Source: an uncultured Oscillospiraceae bacterium (GTDB lineage Bacteria; Bacillota; Clostridia; Oscillospirales; Acutalibacteraceae). Taken from it: a DNA stretch of 18,607 nucleotides. The notes below the pieces were generated by a model that worked only from the letters and a program-made list of their open reading frames with translations, did not search any database and was not told where the DNA came from. Every line of letters starts with the position of its first letter. Positions within the stretch are counted from its first letter, which is position 1. Position numbers and translations under genes: made by a program. This document shows, piece after piece, positions 7,505 to 14,451 of this stretch. Location of the stretch: positions 1-18,607 of the forward strand of contig URQJ01000017.1 in assembly GCA_900549945.1 (NCBI GenBank), in the 5' to 3' direction.

Positions 7505-7770
7505 TGAGGGAACAACTGCACGCAATACTTAGGGACTATTTTCGCGGCGAGCTCCTGAAAACGCACCACAACACCGAGGGCATGACGCAGGAGCTGATGG
7601 CCTCCATTCTGGAGATGAGCACGCGCGCCTATGCCGATCTGGAAAGCGGGAAATCCTGCTGCAGCGCGGAAACACTCGTGCTGTACCTCCACCGCCTTTG
7701 CCCCGATGCGGGCGCATTTTTTGCCGGCCTCTTCGCGCGGCTTGAGGAGGCGGCGCGAAACGACGGGTAA
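7504..7770 (+). CDS. Small XRE-like helix-turn-helix protein
   Basis: The 88-residue protein carries a Cro/C1-type helix-turn-helix at about residues 24-65: GMTQELMASILEMSTRAYAD for the two helices, then LESGKSCCSAETLVLYL, close to the LERGKSSPSLETLLKL pattern of XRE regulators. The N-terminal helix (REQLHAILRDYFRGELLK) and a short C-terminal helix complete it; there is no effector domain. ATG 7504 is preceded by AAGGAAGG with good spacing. The start is ringed by inverted repeats, which suggests autoregulation. It stands alone between two hairpins, so its targets are unknown; the nearby 89-residue gene and mscL are candidates only by position. Confidence 0.75.
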   Translation: MREQLHAILRDYFRGELLKTHHNTEGMTQELMASILEMSTRAYADLESGKSCCSAETLVLYLHRLCPDAGAFFAGLFARLEEAARNDG

Positions 7771-7808
7771 GGCGTTTTAGGCATATCTGGATTCCAGTAT
7801 TTTGGTCT

Positions 7809-7848
7809 GCCGCCGTTTTTTGAAAGCGCGCAGCGGCTTTATTTTTTA
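7809..7848 (+). terminator. Probable terminator of the XRE-like gene
   Basis: GCCGC (7809-7813) pairs with GCGGC (7833-7837), and inside it CGTTTT pairs with AAAGCG (one G-T pair), leaving a 3-nt loop and a 4-nt bulge on the right arm. The tail TTTATTTTTT (7838-7847) is a good U-tract. The stem is imperfect but the position, 38 nt after the stop codon, fits. Confidence 0.6.
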
Positions 7849-7969
7849 TGCGCACTTTCAGAAAAGGACGCCGCCCGGCTCCGATGGACCGCTGAAGCGC
7901 CGGGTGGCCCTGTCCTGTGCTTTTCGTCGAATTTTGTCAATAAATCCCCTTTCTATGAAGTCTGTTTCG

Positions 7970-7978
7970 TGGTATATA
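7970..7978 (+). promoter_or_regulatory. Candidate extended -10 promoter of the 89-residue gene
   Basis: TGG followed by TATATA (7973-7978) matches the extended -10 form. The -35 position (7950-7955, TTTCTA) is weak. It lies about 58 bp before the ATG at 8037. The rest of the 266-bp gap from 7771 holds only the upstream terminator and AT-rich sequence. Confidence 0.35.
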
Positions 7979-8036
7979 TTTCCACTTTGCAGTATCATTA
8001 TATAGAACCGATCAATGAAACGGAGGCTTGTCTGAA

Positions 8037-8306
8037 ATGGACGAGAAAAAGAACACAATTCTACAAAACAGTGCGGCAGAGGCGGAGGGCCCGCGGATCC
8101 CCCTCGTCAACCAAGATATTTTCGAGAACGACGCGCTTCTCATCAACCGCTTTTTCTACCTCAGTCCGACCCTCTCGGGCGGCCTGCTGATCTGTAAGAT
8201 TTCGTATGAGGAAAGCGTCTTTCTAAAGGACGGCGACGAGGATCTCTGCCTGCTGCACACCACCTGCCGCACCGCGCCGGACACCTTTTCCGTCCGCCTT
8301 TCCTAA
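8037..8306 (+). CDS. Small protein of unknown function (89 residues)
   Basis: I do not recognise this protein. It is 89 residues, soluble in appearance, with a polar N-terminus (MDEKKNTILQNSAAEAEGPR) and a more hydrophobic middle (DALLINRFFYLSP, GGLLICKISYEESVFL) likely to form beta strands. Two Cys lie close together near the end (CLLHTTC). It has no signal peptide and no membrane helix. ATG 8037 is chosen because GGAGG (8022-8026) lies 10 nt before it; an in-frame TTG at 8028 is too close to that site. Support for a real gene comes from the Shine-Dalgarno, the extended -10 upstream and a hairpin terminator 17 nt after the stop. It may be a lineage-restricted protein. Confidence 0.65.
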   Translation: MDEKKNTILQNSAAEAEGPRIPLVNQDIFENDALLINRFFYLSPTLSGGLLICKISYEESVFLKDGDEDLCLLHTTCRTAPDTFSVRLS

Positions 8307-8323
8307 CCCCCCACGGACGCAGA

Positions 8324-8354
8324 AAACCGCCGCGCACAAATGGCACGGCGGTTT
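8324..8354 (+). terminator. Terminator of the 89-residue gene
   Basis: AAACCGCCG (8324-8332) pairs perfectly with CGGCGGTTT (8346-8354), followed by CGCCTTTCTCTATTTTTC. The left A-run also makes it usable in the other direction. Confidence 0.7.
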
Positions 8355-8471
8355 CGCCTTTCTCTATTTTTCTTCTGCCTGCGGGCGGAACCCCGCGCAC
8401 TGCCGGGTTTGAAACAATCATACCGAATATAAGCATATAAAAATTGAAAGTCACATCCTGCCTTATGGAAA

Positions 8472-8501
8472 AGCGCCGCGGGAAGGTTTCCCCGCGGCGC
8501 T
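8472..8501 (-). terminator. Rho-independent terminator of mscL
   Basis: An 11-bp perfect GC-rich stem (8472-8482 with 8491-8501) has an 8-nt loop and, on the minus strand, is followed by TTTTCC. It begins 6 nt after the mscL stop codon. Confidence 0.8.
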
Positions 8502-8507
8502 GCCGTT

Positions 8508-8960
8508 TTATCCCTCTATTTTTCCCAAATCAGAACCTTTTCCGCCGTCCTCCTCCGGCGGAAGCACAGAGGCACAGTGCGGACACTTCACGGCGCCGAC
8601 CTTCACATCGTCTGAAAGGCAGTACGGGCAGGTTTTGGTCGTCGGTGCGGCGGGCGCCTCCTCCTTTTTCGAGACCATGCCCCGCGCCGCATTGAATGCC
8701 TTCATGACCGCGAAAATCACCGCGGCGGTGATGAAAAACGTGATCACCGCATTGATGAACGAACCGATCGCAAAGCCGCCCGGCGCCCACTCGGCAAATG
8801 TCGTATTCGGCAGAAACAGGCCCACGATCGGCGTGACGATGTCGGTGACCGCTGAATTAACGACCGACGTGAACGCGGAGGCCACCACAACGCCGACCGC
8901 CATATCGAGCACATTGCCGCGCGCGATGAATTCCCGAAACTCGTTCCATATTTTTTTCAT
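8508..8960 (-). CDS. mscL: Large-conductance mechanosensitive channel with a C-terminal zinc ribbon
   Basis: The 150-residue protein opens with the MscL signature: amphipathic N-terminus KKIWNEFREFIARGNVLDMA, then the pore helix AVGVVVASAFTSVVNSAVTD (about 21-40). The second helix is SFINAVITFFITAAVIFAVM (about 67-86). Homopentameric MscL channels open under membrane tension and release solutes during hypo-osmotic shock. After the second helix, instead of only the usual cytoplasmic bundle, there is an Ala/Pro linker and a CPYC...CPHC pair (Cys111, 114, 126, 129) typical of a zinc ribbon; MscL proteins of this form occur in other Clostridia. The start at ATG 8960 has GAGGAAA 6 nt upstream; the frame stays open for 21 codons further, rejected because it lacks a site and breaks the family N-terminus. 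It has its own promoter and terminator. Confidence 0.95.
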   Translation of the reverse strand: MKKIWNEFREFIARGNVLDMAVGVVVASAFTSVVNSAVTDIVTPIVGLFLPNTTFAEWAPGGFAIGSFINAVITFFITAAVIFAVMKAFNAARGMVSKKEEAPAAPTTKTCPYCLSDDVKVGAVKCPHCASVLPPEEDGGKGSDLGKIEG

Positions 8961-9013
8961 TTGATTTCCTCGTCTTTCCCTGCCCCTCAGGACAAATTTA
9001 TTTTTTTCGGCTA

Positions 9014-9042
9014 ATTCTACCAAAATACGAGTGAATTTTCAA
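9014..9042 (-). promoter_or_regulatory. Promoter of mscL
   Basis: On the minus strand TTGAAA (9042-9037) and TAGAAT (9019-9014) are exactly 17 bp apart, each a 5/6 consensus match, with an extended -10 TGG. This is the best promoter in the window. It lies about 54 bp before the mscL ATG. Confidence 0.75.
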
Positions 9043-9338
9043 GCGACTGGAACCCGATTCCGGCAAATACAGCAAAACGGAGACTGCGCCGCCAGATTTT
9101 AGCATAGGTATAGAGAGAATACACATAAATATGTTTCATAAAATGTACTCTTCAAACACTTCCTGCCGGTTTAATAGAAATACGCACGGCTTTTCCTGAA
9201 ACAGGCCGGCCTTTTTATACCAGCCCGCCCCGCCGGCGGGTTTGGGTGCCCGCCGTTGCCTCACGCGGACGGGTGCGCCCGGATACCCCATACATCGGCT
9301 GATTTCGAGCTTTTTTTGACGTTTTTTCCTTCCGAGTA
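9043..9338. other. Gene-free stretch with short GC-rich hairpins
   Basis: No convincing gene is seen on either strand between the mscL promoter and the promoter of the CmpB-like gene. The left half (9043-9180) is AT-rich. The right half has GGCCGGCC followed by TTTTTATA (9205-9219), a 7-bp stem CGGCGGG/CCCGCCG (9234-9240 with 9249-9255), and a 4-bp CGGG/CCCG hairpin just after it. These could belong to a small RNA or be remnants of a lost gene. No known riboswitch fold was recognised. Confidence 0.4.
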
Positions 9339-9367
9339 TTGTTGCAGCCCGCGGAATATGCTATACT
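9339..9367 (+). promoter_or_regulatory. Candidate promoter of the duplicated CmpB-domain gene
   Basis: TATACT (9362-9367) is a 5/6 -10 with an extended TGC before it. TTGTTG (9339-9344) lies 17 bp upstream as a weak -35. TATAC and GTATA (9362-9366, 9371-9375) form a short dyad that starts at the -10. The ATG is 32 bp downstream. Confidence 0.5.
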
Positions 9368-9399
9368 TTCGTATACCGAATGAAAAAGGAGATGAATGC

Positions 9400-10992
9400 A
9401 TGGCATTCGACATTTGGAAATTTCTCTGGTATTTTATGCTGGCTTCCTTCTGCGGGTGGCTCTCGGAGGTCGCATACAACGCCATCGTACACAAAAAATT
9501 CAAGAACCCCGGCATGCTCAACGGCCCGTACTGCCCGCAGTACGGCCTGATGATCGCGCTTCCGTGGGCGGCGCTGACCGCCGTGCACCTCGAGCGCGGC
9601 GCGGTGGCAACGCTTTTCGCCTGCCTGCTCTCGAGCTTTCTCGTGGAGCTGCTTTTCGCGTGGGTGCTGAACCGCACGGCGAAGATCCGCCTGCGGGATT
9701 ATTCCGCGTTCAAATGGAACCTCAAGGGCTACATATGCGTGCCGCTCGCTCTGCTGCGCGGCGTGATCTTCACGCCGATCCTGATGTTCGTGCTCCCCAT
9801 CCTCAGCCTGCTTCTGAACTATGTGAACCGCACGATCGGCTGGATCATCCTCGGCGTTTTCCTCGGGCTTCTGCTGCTCGACATCGTTGTGACGGTCATC
9901 ACCGTCGCGAAGCTGAGCCATCAGTTCAAGAGCCTCGCCGAGCTCGGCGAGCGTGTGCGGGAAGCGCGCGACGCGCTCGGCAGCGCCGTAACCGAAAAGG
10001 CCATCGACGCCGCCGAAGCGATCGACGAGCTCGACCTCGACGACAAGCTGCTCAAGGCGCAGGAGAGCGCCGAGGAAAGCTACACCGCCCTTTTGAATAA
10101 GTCGAATTTCTTCAAGCGGCGCTTTCTCAGCGCCTCGCCCGATATGACCTCCGCGCAGTATGAAAAGGAACTGGACGCGTACCGCATCACGACGGCGGAG
10201 CGCAAAAAGCGGCAGGCTGAGCGCGAGGCGCGCAATCTCTACGAATACGAGGCGACCTTTGCGAACCCGGAGGACCGCCCGTTTGCCTTCGGCATGAACC
10301 TGACAAAGCTGTTCTGGATCTTTTTGATCGGCTGCGTCGTCGGCTTCATCCTAGAGGAATGCTGGGCGTTCTTCATCGCGCACACGATTGAGCTGCGCGT
10401 GGGCCTCGTTTACGGCCCGTTCCAGCCGATTTACGGCGGCGGAGCGGCGATCATCACGCTCTGCCTCTACCGGCTCTACAGGCAGAACAGCGCCGTGATC
10501 TTCATCGCGAGCGGCTTCATCGGGGCGGCGTTCGAATACCTGTGCAGCCTCGGGCAGGAGCTTGTTTTCGGCACCGTTTCCTGGGACTACAGCGATACGC
10601 CGTTCAACATCGACGGGCGCACGAACCTGATGTTCGGGCTGATCTGGGGCACGCTCGGGCTGATCTGGCTCAAGAGCCTTTACCCCGCGATCTCGCGCTG
10701 GATCGAGAAGATCCCGAAGCGCATCGGCGGCATGCTGACCATCGTGCTCGCCGCGTTCATGATCTTCGACGCGTTTATTTCCTGCGCCGCGCTGATCCGC
10801 GCCGACGAGCGCAGCCGCGGCGTTCCGGCCACATCGTCGTTCCAGTATTTTCTCGACAAGCACCTCGACGACAGCTACCTCGCGCTCGTCTACCCGAATA
10901 TGCAGAAGGTGAACGAGGACGGCACAAAGAGCGAGCCGCTCAAGGACATGGACTTTTCCGGAACCGCGCAGGATCTCCAAAACAACGGATAA
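9400..10992 (+). CDS. Membrane protein with two ABC_trans_CmpB (PF06541) domains
   Basis: The 530-residue membrane protein has two related halves. Residues 1-180 hold the motifs SFCGWLSEVAYNAI, GMLNGPYCPQYGL and DYSAFKWNLKGYICV. After a charged, Lys/Glu/Ala-rich linker (about 185-290, possibly coiled-coil), residues 299-465 repeat the pattern as GCVVGFILEECWAFF, GLVYGPFQPIYGGG, EYLCSLGQELVFG and WDYSDTPFNIDGRTNLMFG. The second half is closer to the usual single-domain family, annotated as putative type IV ABC transporter; the biochemical role of the family is not established. A final helix (MLTIVLAAFMIFDAFISCAALI, about 447-468) and a polar tail end the protein. ATG 9400 has AAAGGAG 8 nt upstream; the open frame continues to 9256 but that part lacks a site and lies across the promoter. 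It is monocistronic, facing estA across a shared terminator. Confidence 0.85.
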   Translation: MAFDIWKFLWYFMLASFCGWLSEVAYNAIVHKKFKNPGMLNGPYCPQYGLMIALPWAALTAVHLERGAVATLFACLLSSFLVELLFAWVLNRTAKIRLRDYSAFKWNLKGYICVPLALLRGVIFTPILMFVLPILSLLLNYVNRTIGWIILGVFLGLLLLDIVVTVITVAKLSHQFKSLAELGERVREARDALGSAVTEKAIDAAEAIDELDLDDKLLKAQESAEESYTALLNKSNFFKRRFLSASPDMTSAQYEKELDAYRITTAERKKRQAEREARNLYEYEATFANPEDRPFAFGMNLTKLFWIFLIGCVVGFILEECWAFFIAHTIELRVGLVYGPFQPIYGGGAAIITLCLYRLYRQNSAVIFIASGFIGAAFEYLCSLGQELVFGTVSWDYSDTPFNIDGRTNLMFGLIWGTLGLIWLKSLYPAISRWIEKIPKRIGGMLTIVLAAFMIFDAFISCAALIRADERSRGVPATSSFQYFLDKHLDDSYLALVYPNMQKVNEDGTKSEPLKDMDFSGTAQDLQNNG

Positions 10993-11001
10993 AAACAGAT
11001 A

Positions 11002-11043
11002 AAAGGTGCAGCCGCTTCCCCATACGAAGCCGGCTGCACCTTT
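11002..11043. terminator. Bidirectional terminator between the CmpB-domain gene and estA
   Basis: AAAGGTGCAGCCG (11002-11014) pairs with CGGCTGCACCTTT (11031-11043). The stem extends inward by CTTC/GAAG across a one-base bulge. T-rich tails follow on both strands, and it lies between the two stop codons (10992 and 11062), so it should serve both convergent genes. Confidence 0.9.
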
Positions 11044-11061
11044 ATTCTCTTATTCCGCTGC

Positions 11062-11907
11062 TCACACCGGCAGATTTTCGAGCACATATTGTATGTGCTC
11101 GTCCCAGAATGCCCAGCTGTGCGTGCCGGGGAATTCCGCATAGTCGTTTTCGATGCCGAGCGCGTCGAGATGCGCCTTAAAGCGGCGGTTCGGCCCGAGC
11201 GCGAGCGCGTCCTCCGTGCCGCAGCGCAGAATCAGCTTCGGCAGCGGCGCGCCGCCCGCCTTGGCCTTTTCGGCGAGGCGGAACAGGTTGTCCGCGTCGT
11301 TTTGCTCGAATTCGGCGGGCGCGCCGAAGTTCACGAAAAACTGCATGCCGCGCGCGTAATCCGCCGGGTCGAGCATTTCCCGGGCCGCGCGCAGCGCCTC
11401 AATGCCGGAAAGCCCGCGCACAGCCTCCGGCAGAATACCGACGCGGTCGCAGCCCGCGGAAAGCGCGCCGACGACCGAAAAATCTTCGGGCAGCGCGAGG
11501 CCGATTTTCAGCGCGCCGTAGCCGCCCATCGAAAGCCCGGCGACAAATTTTTCCTCGCGCCGGCGCGACAGGTTGAAATACCGCGCGCATACCTGCGGCA
11601 CTTCCTTCGCCACAAAATCGAAGTAGCGGAATCCGTACTGCTGGTTCGTGTACGCGCCGAGGTGCGTCGTCATCATCACGACTGCGAGGCGCTTTTCCGC
11701 CACGTACCGCTCGATCGACGTGCGCCGCTGCCAGATTGTCTGGTCGTCGCTCGTGCCGTGGAGCAGGTAGAGCGCCGGAATCGGCGCGTCGCTTTCTTCC
11801 CGCGCGCCGCCGACGCCGATGCCCTGCGCCATCTCCGGCAGAACGATCGTGAGCGCCGTCTGCATGCCAAGCGCGGGCGAAAAATACTTGAAATCCACAA
11901 GTGCCAT
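11062..11907 (-). CDS. estA: Alpha/beta-hydrolase esterase, EstA (tributyrin esterase)/esterase D type
   Basis: The 281-residue protein starts MALVDFKYFSPALGMQTALT, the pattern of EstA-type tributyrin esterases, and carries the alpha/beta-hydrolase triad. Nucleophile Ser126 lies in GLSMGGYGALK, the acid Asp233 in CGTEDALA, and His263 in PGTHSWAFWDEHI. The oxyanion-side motif LLHGTSDD is at about 48-55. There is no signal peptide, so it acts in the cytoplasm on small acyl esters, possibly acetylated or feruloylated sugars; the natural substrate cannot be told. ATG 11907 has AAGGGGAGAG 9 nt upstream. It is the last gene of the minus-strand unit, 44 nt after galT, which suggests a role in handling esterified sugars. 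The name rests on family likeness. Confidence 0.85.
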   Translation of the reverse strand: MALVDFKYFSPALGMQTALTIVLPEMAQGIGVGGAREESDAPIPALYLLHGTSDDQTIWQRRTSIERYVAEKRLAVVMMTTHLGAYTNQQYGFRYFDFVAKEVPQVCARYFNLSRRREEKFVAGLSMGGYGALKIGLALPEDFSVVGALSAGCDRVGILPEAVRGLSGIEALRAAREMLDPADYARGMQFFVNFGAPAEFEQNDADNLFRLAEKAKAGGAPLPKLILRCGTEDALALGPNRRFKAHLDALGIENDYAEFPGTHSWAFWDEHIQYVLENLPV

Positions 11908-11951
11908 GGTTTTCTCTCCCCTTTTTTATGTTCGGCGGCCGGCGCGCACCG

Positions 11952-13442
11952 TCACACGCGCTCGATAAACCGTCGGAACGCCGCGCGGCCCTCGGGCGTG
12001 CATTTGTAAACGCCCGCGTCCTCGAGCACCCGGACGAACACCGCGCCGACCTCGTCGCAGAGAATCGCTTCGGCATTCTCCGCGTTCAGTTCCGGATGCT
12101 TCCGCACGACTTCCTTCGCCCAGTCCGCATGCTTTGCGATGCGCTCGTCCGCCGCAACGTCCGCGCCGCGCACGAGCGCGTCGGCGAGGAGCTGCAGCTC
12201 CGCCTTGAGCCGCGACGGCAGCACTGCAAGGCCCATGACCTCGATCAGGCCGATGTTTTCCTTTTTGATGTGGTGCAGCTCGCCGTGCGGGTGATAGACG
12301 CCGAGCGGGTACGCTTCGGTCGTGATGTTGTTGCGCAGGGCGAGATCGAGCTCGAACACGCCGCCTACACAGCGGGCGATCGGCGTGATCGTGTTGTGCG
12401 GCTCGCCGTCCGTCTCGGCAAAGATGAACGCCGCCTCGTCCGTGTAGCCGCGCCAGCGGTCGAGCACGCGCGAGGCGAGCTCGATCAGGCGCGCCGGCTC
12501 CTTCGAGCGCAAACGCAGCACGGAGACCGGCCAATTCAGGATGCCTGCCTCCACATCCTCAAAGCCGCGGATCGTGCAGTGCTCCTCGATATTCGCCTTC
12601 GCCATCGCGAACGTGTAGCGGCCGCCCTGATAGTGGTCGTGCGTGAGGATCGACCCGCCGACGATCGGCAGATCGGCGTTCGAGCCGAGGAAGTAGTGCG
12701 GGTACTGCCCGACGAAATCGAAGAGCTTTCGGAACGTGCGCGCGTCGATCTGCATCGGCGTGTGCTCGCCGCAGAAAACGATGCAGTGCTCGTTGTAGTA
12801 GACGTAGGGGGAATACTGGAGATACCAGTCCGCCCCATTGATCGCGACCGGCACCGCGCGGTGGTTCTGGCGCGCCGGGAAATTCATGCGGCCCGCATAG
12901 CCGATATTTTCCTTGCAGAGCATGCAGGCCGGGTAGCCCGAGGCCTTCATCGTTTTCGCCGCCGCAATCGCCTTCGGGTCCTTCTCGGGCTTCGAGAGGT
13001 TGATCGTAATGTCGATGTCGCCGAAGCGCGGGTCGCTGTACACCCACTTTAAGTCGCGCGCGACGCGCTCGCGGCGGATGTAGTTGCAGTCGCCGCAGAA
13101 GCGGTAGAACCAGTCGGTCGCCTGCTCGGGAGACTGCGCGTACAGCGACCGGAACCGCGCGTTCACCGCCGAGGGGCGCATCGTCAAAAGCCCCATCAGC
13201 TTCGTGTCGAACAAATCGCGCTCCGTCGCGCTCTCCCCGATGATCCCGCGCAAAACGGCCTCATCGCAGAGCGCGTCCAAAAGCGCGCCGAGGCTCTCGA
13301 ACGGCTCCGCCGCCTCTGCCGCCCAGTCGTCCTCGCAGAACGCCTCGAGCAGCCGGTTGCGCGTGTAAACCGCGTCGTCCGGCTCGATCAGGCCCGTTTG
13401 GATCCCGTACCCGACGAGCGCCTCAATTTTCCCGTACAGCAT
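11952..13442 (-). CDS. galT: UDP-glucose--hexose-1-phosphate uridylyltransferase, class II
   Basis: GalT of the Leloir pathway swaps UMP between UDP-glucose and galactose 1-phosphate in the cytoplasm. The 496-residue length fits the Firmicutes class II form (about 490-500), not the 350-residue E. coli form. Clear family segments are CMLCKENIGYAGRMNFPARQ, LQYSPYVYYNEHCIVF and LPIVGGSILTHDHYQGG, with the HDH at residues 268-270 and a second conserved region near YPLGVYHPHGELHHIKKENI. ATG 13442 is set by GGAGGG about 8 nt upstream and by the family N-terminus; the open frame extends to 13520 without a site. No galK or galE is next to it. A short leader of 81 nt with one small hairpin separates it from rimI, so it may be read both from upstream and from a local promoter. 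Confidence 0.95.
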   Translation of the reverse strand: MLYGKIEALVGYGIQTGLIEPDDAVYTRNRLLEAFCEDDWAAEAAEPFESLGALLDALCDEAVLRGIIGESATERDLFDTKLMGLLTMRPSAVNARFRSLYAQSPEQATDWFYRFCGDCNYIRRERVARDLKWVYSDPRFGDIDITINLSKPEKDPKAIAAAKTMKASGYPACMLCKENIGYAGRMNFPARQNHRAVPVAINGADWYLQYSPYVYYNEHCIVFCGEHTPMQIDARTFRKLFDFVGQYPHYFLGSNADLPIVGGSILTHDHYQGGRYTFAMAKANIEEHCTIRGFEDVEAGILNWPVSVLRLRSKEPARLIELASRVLDRWRGYTDEAAFIFAETDGEPHNTITPIARCVGGVFELDLALRNNITTEAYPLGVYHPHGELHHIKKENIGLIEVMGLAVLPSRLKAELQLLADALVRGADVAADERIAKHADWAKEVVRKHPELNAENAEAILCDEVGAVFVRVLEDAGVYKCTPEGRAAFRRFIERV

Positions 13443-13523
13443 AAAATCACCCTCCAGTATTTTCCCGGCACAGCGGCGCAGGCCGCCCCGCATTTTAATC
13501 CATCCGCCGCACAATCTCACACA

Positions 13524-13955
13524 TCAAAAATACAGCGTAAAAATCAGCGCGTCCTCGCGCGGCGCCTTGTAAAAATCCCGCCGCACGCCCGCCTTTTCGA
13601 AGCCGAGCGAAGCGTAAAGCGACACCGCCGGCACATTCGAGGCGCGCACCTCGAGCGTAATGAACGCGCCGCCCGCCCGGGCATGCCCGACCAGCGCCGC
13701 AGTCAGCGCGCGGCCGATCCCCCGCCCGCGGTGCGCGGGCAGCACGGCGATGTTATCGACATAGCTTTCGCCGAGCACGGTGTGCATGCCGGCGTAGCCG
13801 AGCACCGCGCCGTTTTCCACGGCCGCAATGAAATACGCCGCCGGGTTCTCGATTTCCTCCGAAAGCGATTTCTCGCTCCACGGCTCTGAAAAGCACAGCC
13901 GCTCGAGCGCCGCGATCTGCGGGATATGGCACGCCGCCATGCGCACGATTTCCAT
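13524..13955 (-). CDS. rimI: Ribosomal-protein-alanine N-acetyltransferase RimI-like (GNAT family)
   Basis: The 143-residue GNAT acetyltransferase matches RimI in length and pattern: N-terminal ALERLCFSEPWSEKSLSEEI, then NIAVLPAHRGRGIGRALTAA, where HRGRGIG is the acetyl-CoA pyrophosphate loop, then LEVRASNVPAVSLYASLGFE and the terminal RRDFYKAPREDALIF. RimI acetylates the N-terminus of ribosomal protein S18; related GNATs can act on other proteins. ATG 13955 is chosen because AGGGGG lies 8 nt upstream, although the frame is open to 13997. It starts 38 nt after the phosphatase stop. In many Firmicutes rimI sits with the tsaE-tsaB genes; here it does not. Confidence 0.9.
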   Translation of the reverse strand: MEIVRMAACHIPQIAALERLCFSEPWSEKSLSEEIENPAAYFIAAVENGAVLGYAGMHTVLGESYVDNIAVLPAHRGRGIGRALTAALVGHARAGGAFITLEVRASNVPAVSLYASLGFEKAGVRRDFYKAPREDALIFTLYF

Positions 13956-13993
13956 TTTACCGCCCCCTAAAGCACCGGCTGAAACCGGAAAAT

Positions 13994-14416
13994 TCAAAAG
14001 CCGAGAAAGCGCTGGAACCCCTGCAGCTCCTCGCGCAGCTTGTCGCGGCAGCGGCGGTATGTATCGAGATCGCCGCCGAACGGATCTTCGATGTAGTGCG
14101 GCACATAGATGCGCTCCGCCGGTACGCCGGCCTGCGCCAAAATGTACGCGTGCGTTTTGGACATCGTAAAGTAAACGTCCCAGATGTCGATCTCATCCGG
14201 CGTAAAACGGCGCGTGATGTGCCCGCTGATGTCGACGCCGATCTCGCGGCAGACCGCCACCGCGTTTTCCGCGGGGTGCTCGCCCTCCGCGGCGGAAAGC
14301 CCGGCGCTCTGGCACATGATGTTCTCAAAGCCCCGCGCCTCCATGTCGTGGCGGAAAAGCCCCTCCGCCATCGGGCTTCTGCACGTGTTGCCCGTGCAAA
14401 CAAACAGTATTTTCAT
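13994..14416 (-). CDS. ywlE: Low-molecular-weight protein phosphatase, YwlE-like (probable protein arginine phosphatase)
   Basis: The 140-residue protein starts MKILFVCTGNTCRSPMAEG. Cys7 and Arg13 form the CX5R active-site loop of low-molecular-weight phosphatases, and Asp111 in EDPFGG is the general acid. Thr11 occupies the position that in Bacillus YwlE gives preference for phosphoarginine; tyrosine phosphatases of the family have a larger aliphatic residue there (CLGNICRS type). So it probably removes phosphate from arginines added by McsB. ATG 14416 is preceded by AAAGGAAA; an open frame upstream to 14611 is low-complexity, GC-driven sequence and is rejected. It leads the unit ywlE-rimI-galT-estA. 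The usual neighbours of ywlE (tsaC/sua5, rpiB) are absent here. Confidence 0.88.
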   Translation of the reverse strand: MKILFVCTGNTCRSPMAEGLFRHDMEARGFENIMCQSAGLSAAEGEHPAENAVAVCREIGVDISGHITRRFTPDEIDIWDVYFTMSKTHAYILAQAGVPAERIYVPHYIEDPFGGDLDTYRRCRDKLREELQGFQRFLGF

Positions 14417-14451
14417 TTTCCTTTTTGACCTCTTGCTGTGGTAATTTTCCG

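Noticed and set aside
6496..7692. 398-codon open frame on the minus strand opposite the sensor kinase
   Set aside because: Antisense, biased composition, crosses the kinase terminator and the XRE-like gene.
8961..9023. 21-residue extension of MscL
   Set aside because: No ribosome site; it runs past the mapped -10 region and MscL proteins begin at the KKIWNEFREF helix.
9256..9399. N-terminal extension of the CmpB-domain protein
   Set aside because: The extension crosses the candidate promoter, has no Shine-Dalgarno and is unlike the family; ATG 9400 has AAAGGAG.
7312..9400. tRNA, small structured RNA, CRISPR array or insertion-sequence remnants in the small-gene region
   Set aside because: No cloverleaf, no regularly spaced repeats, no transposase motifs and no terminal repeats were found by eye.
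13473..13486. GCGGC/GCCGC hairpin between rimI and galT as a terminator
   Set aside because: Only 5 bp with no U-tract on the minus strand; left as a leader feature of no clear role.
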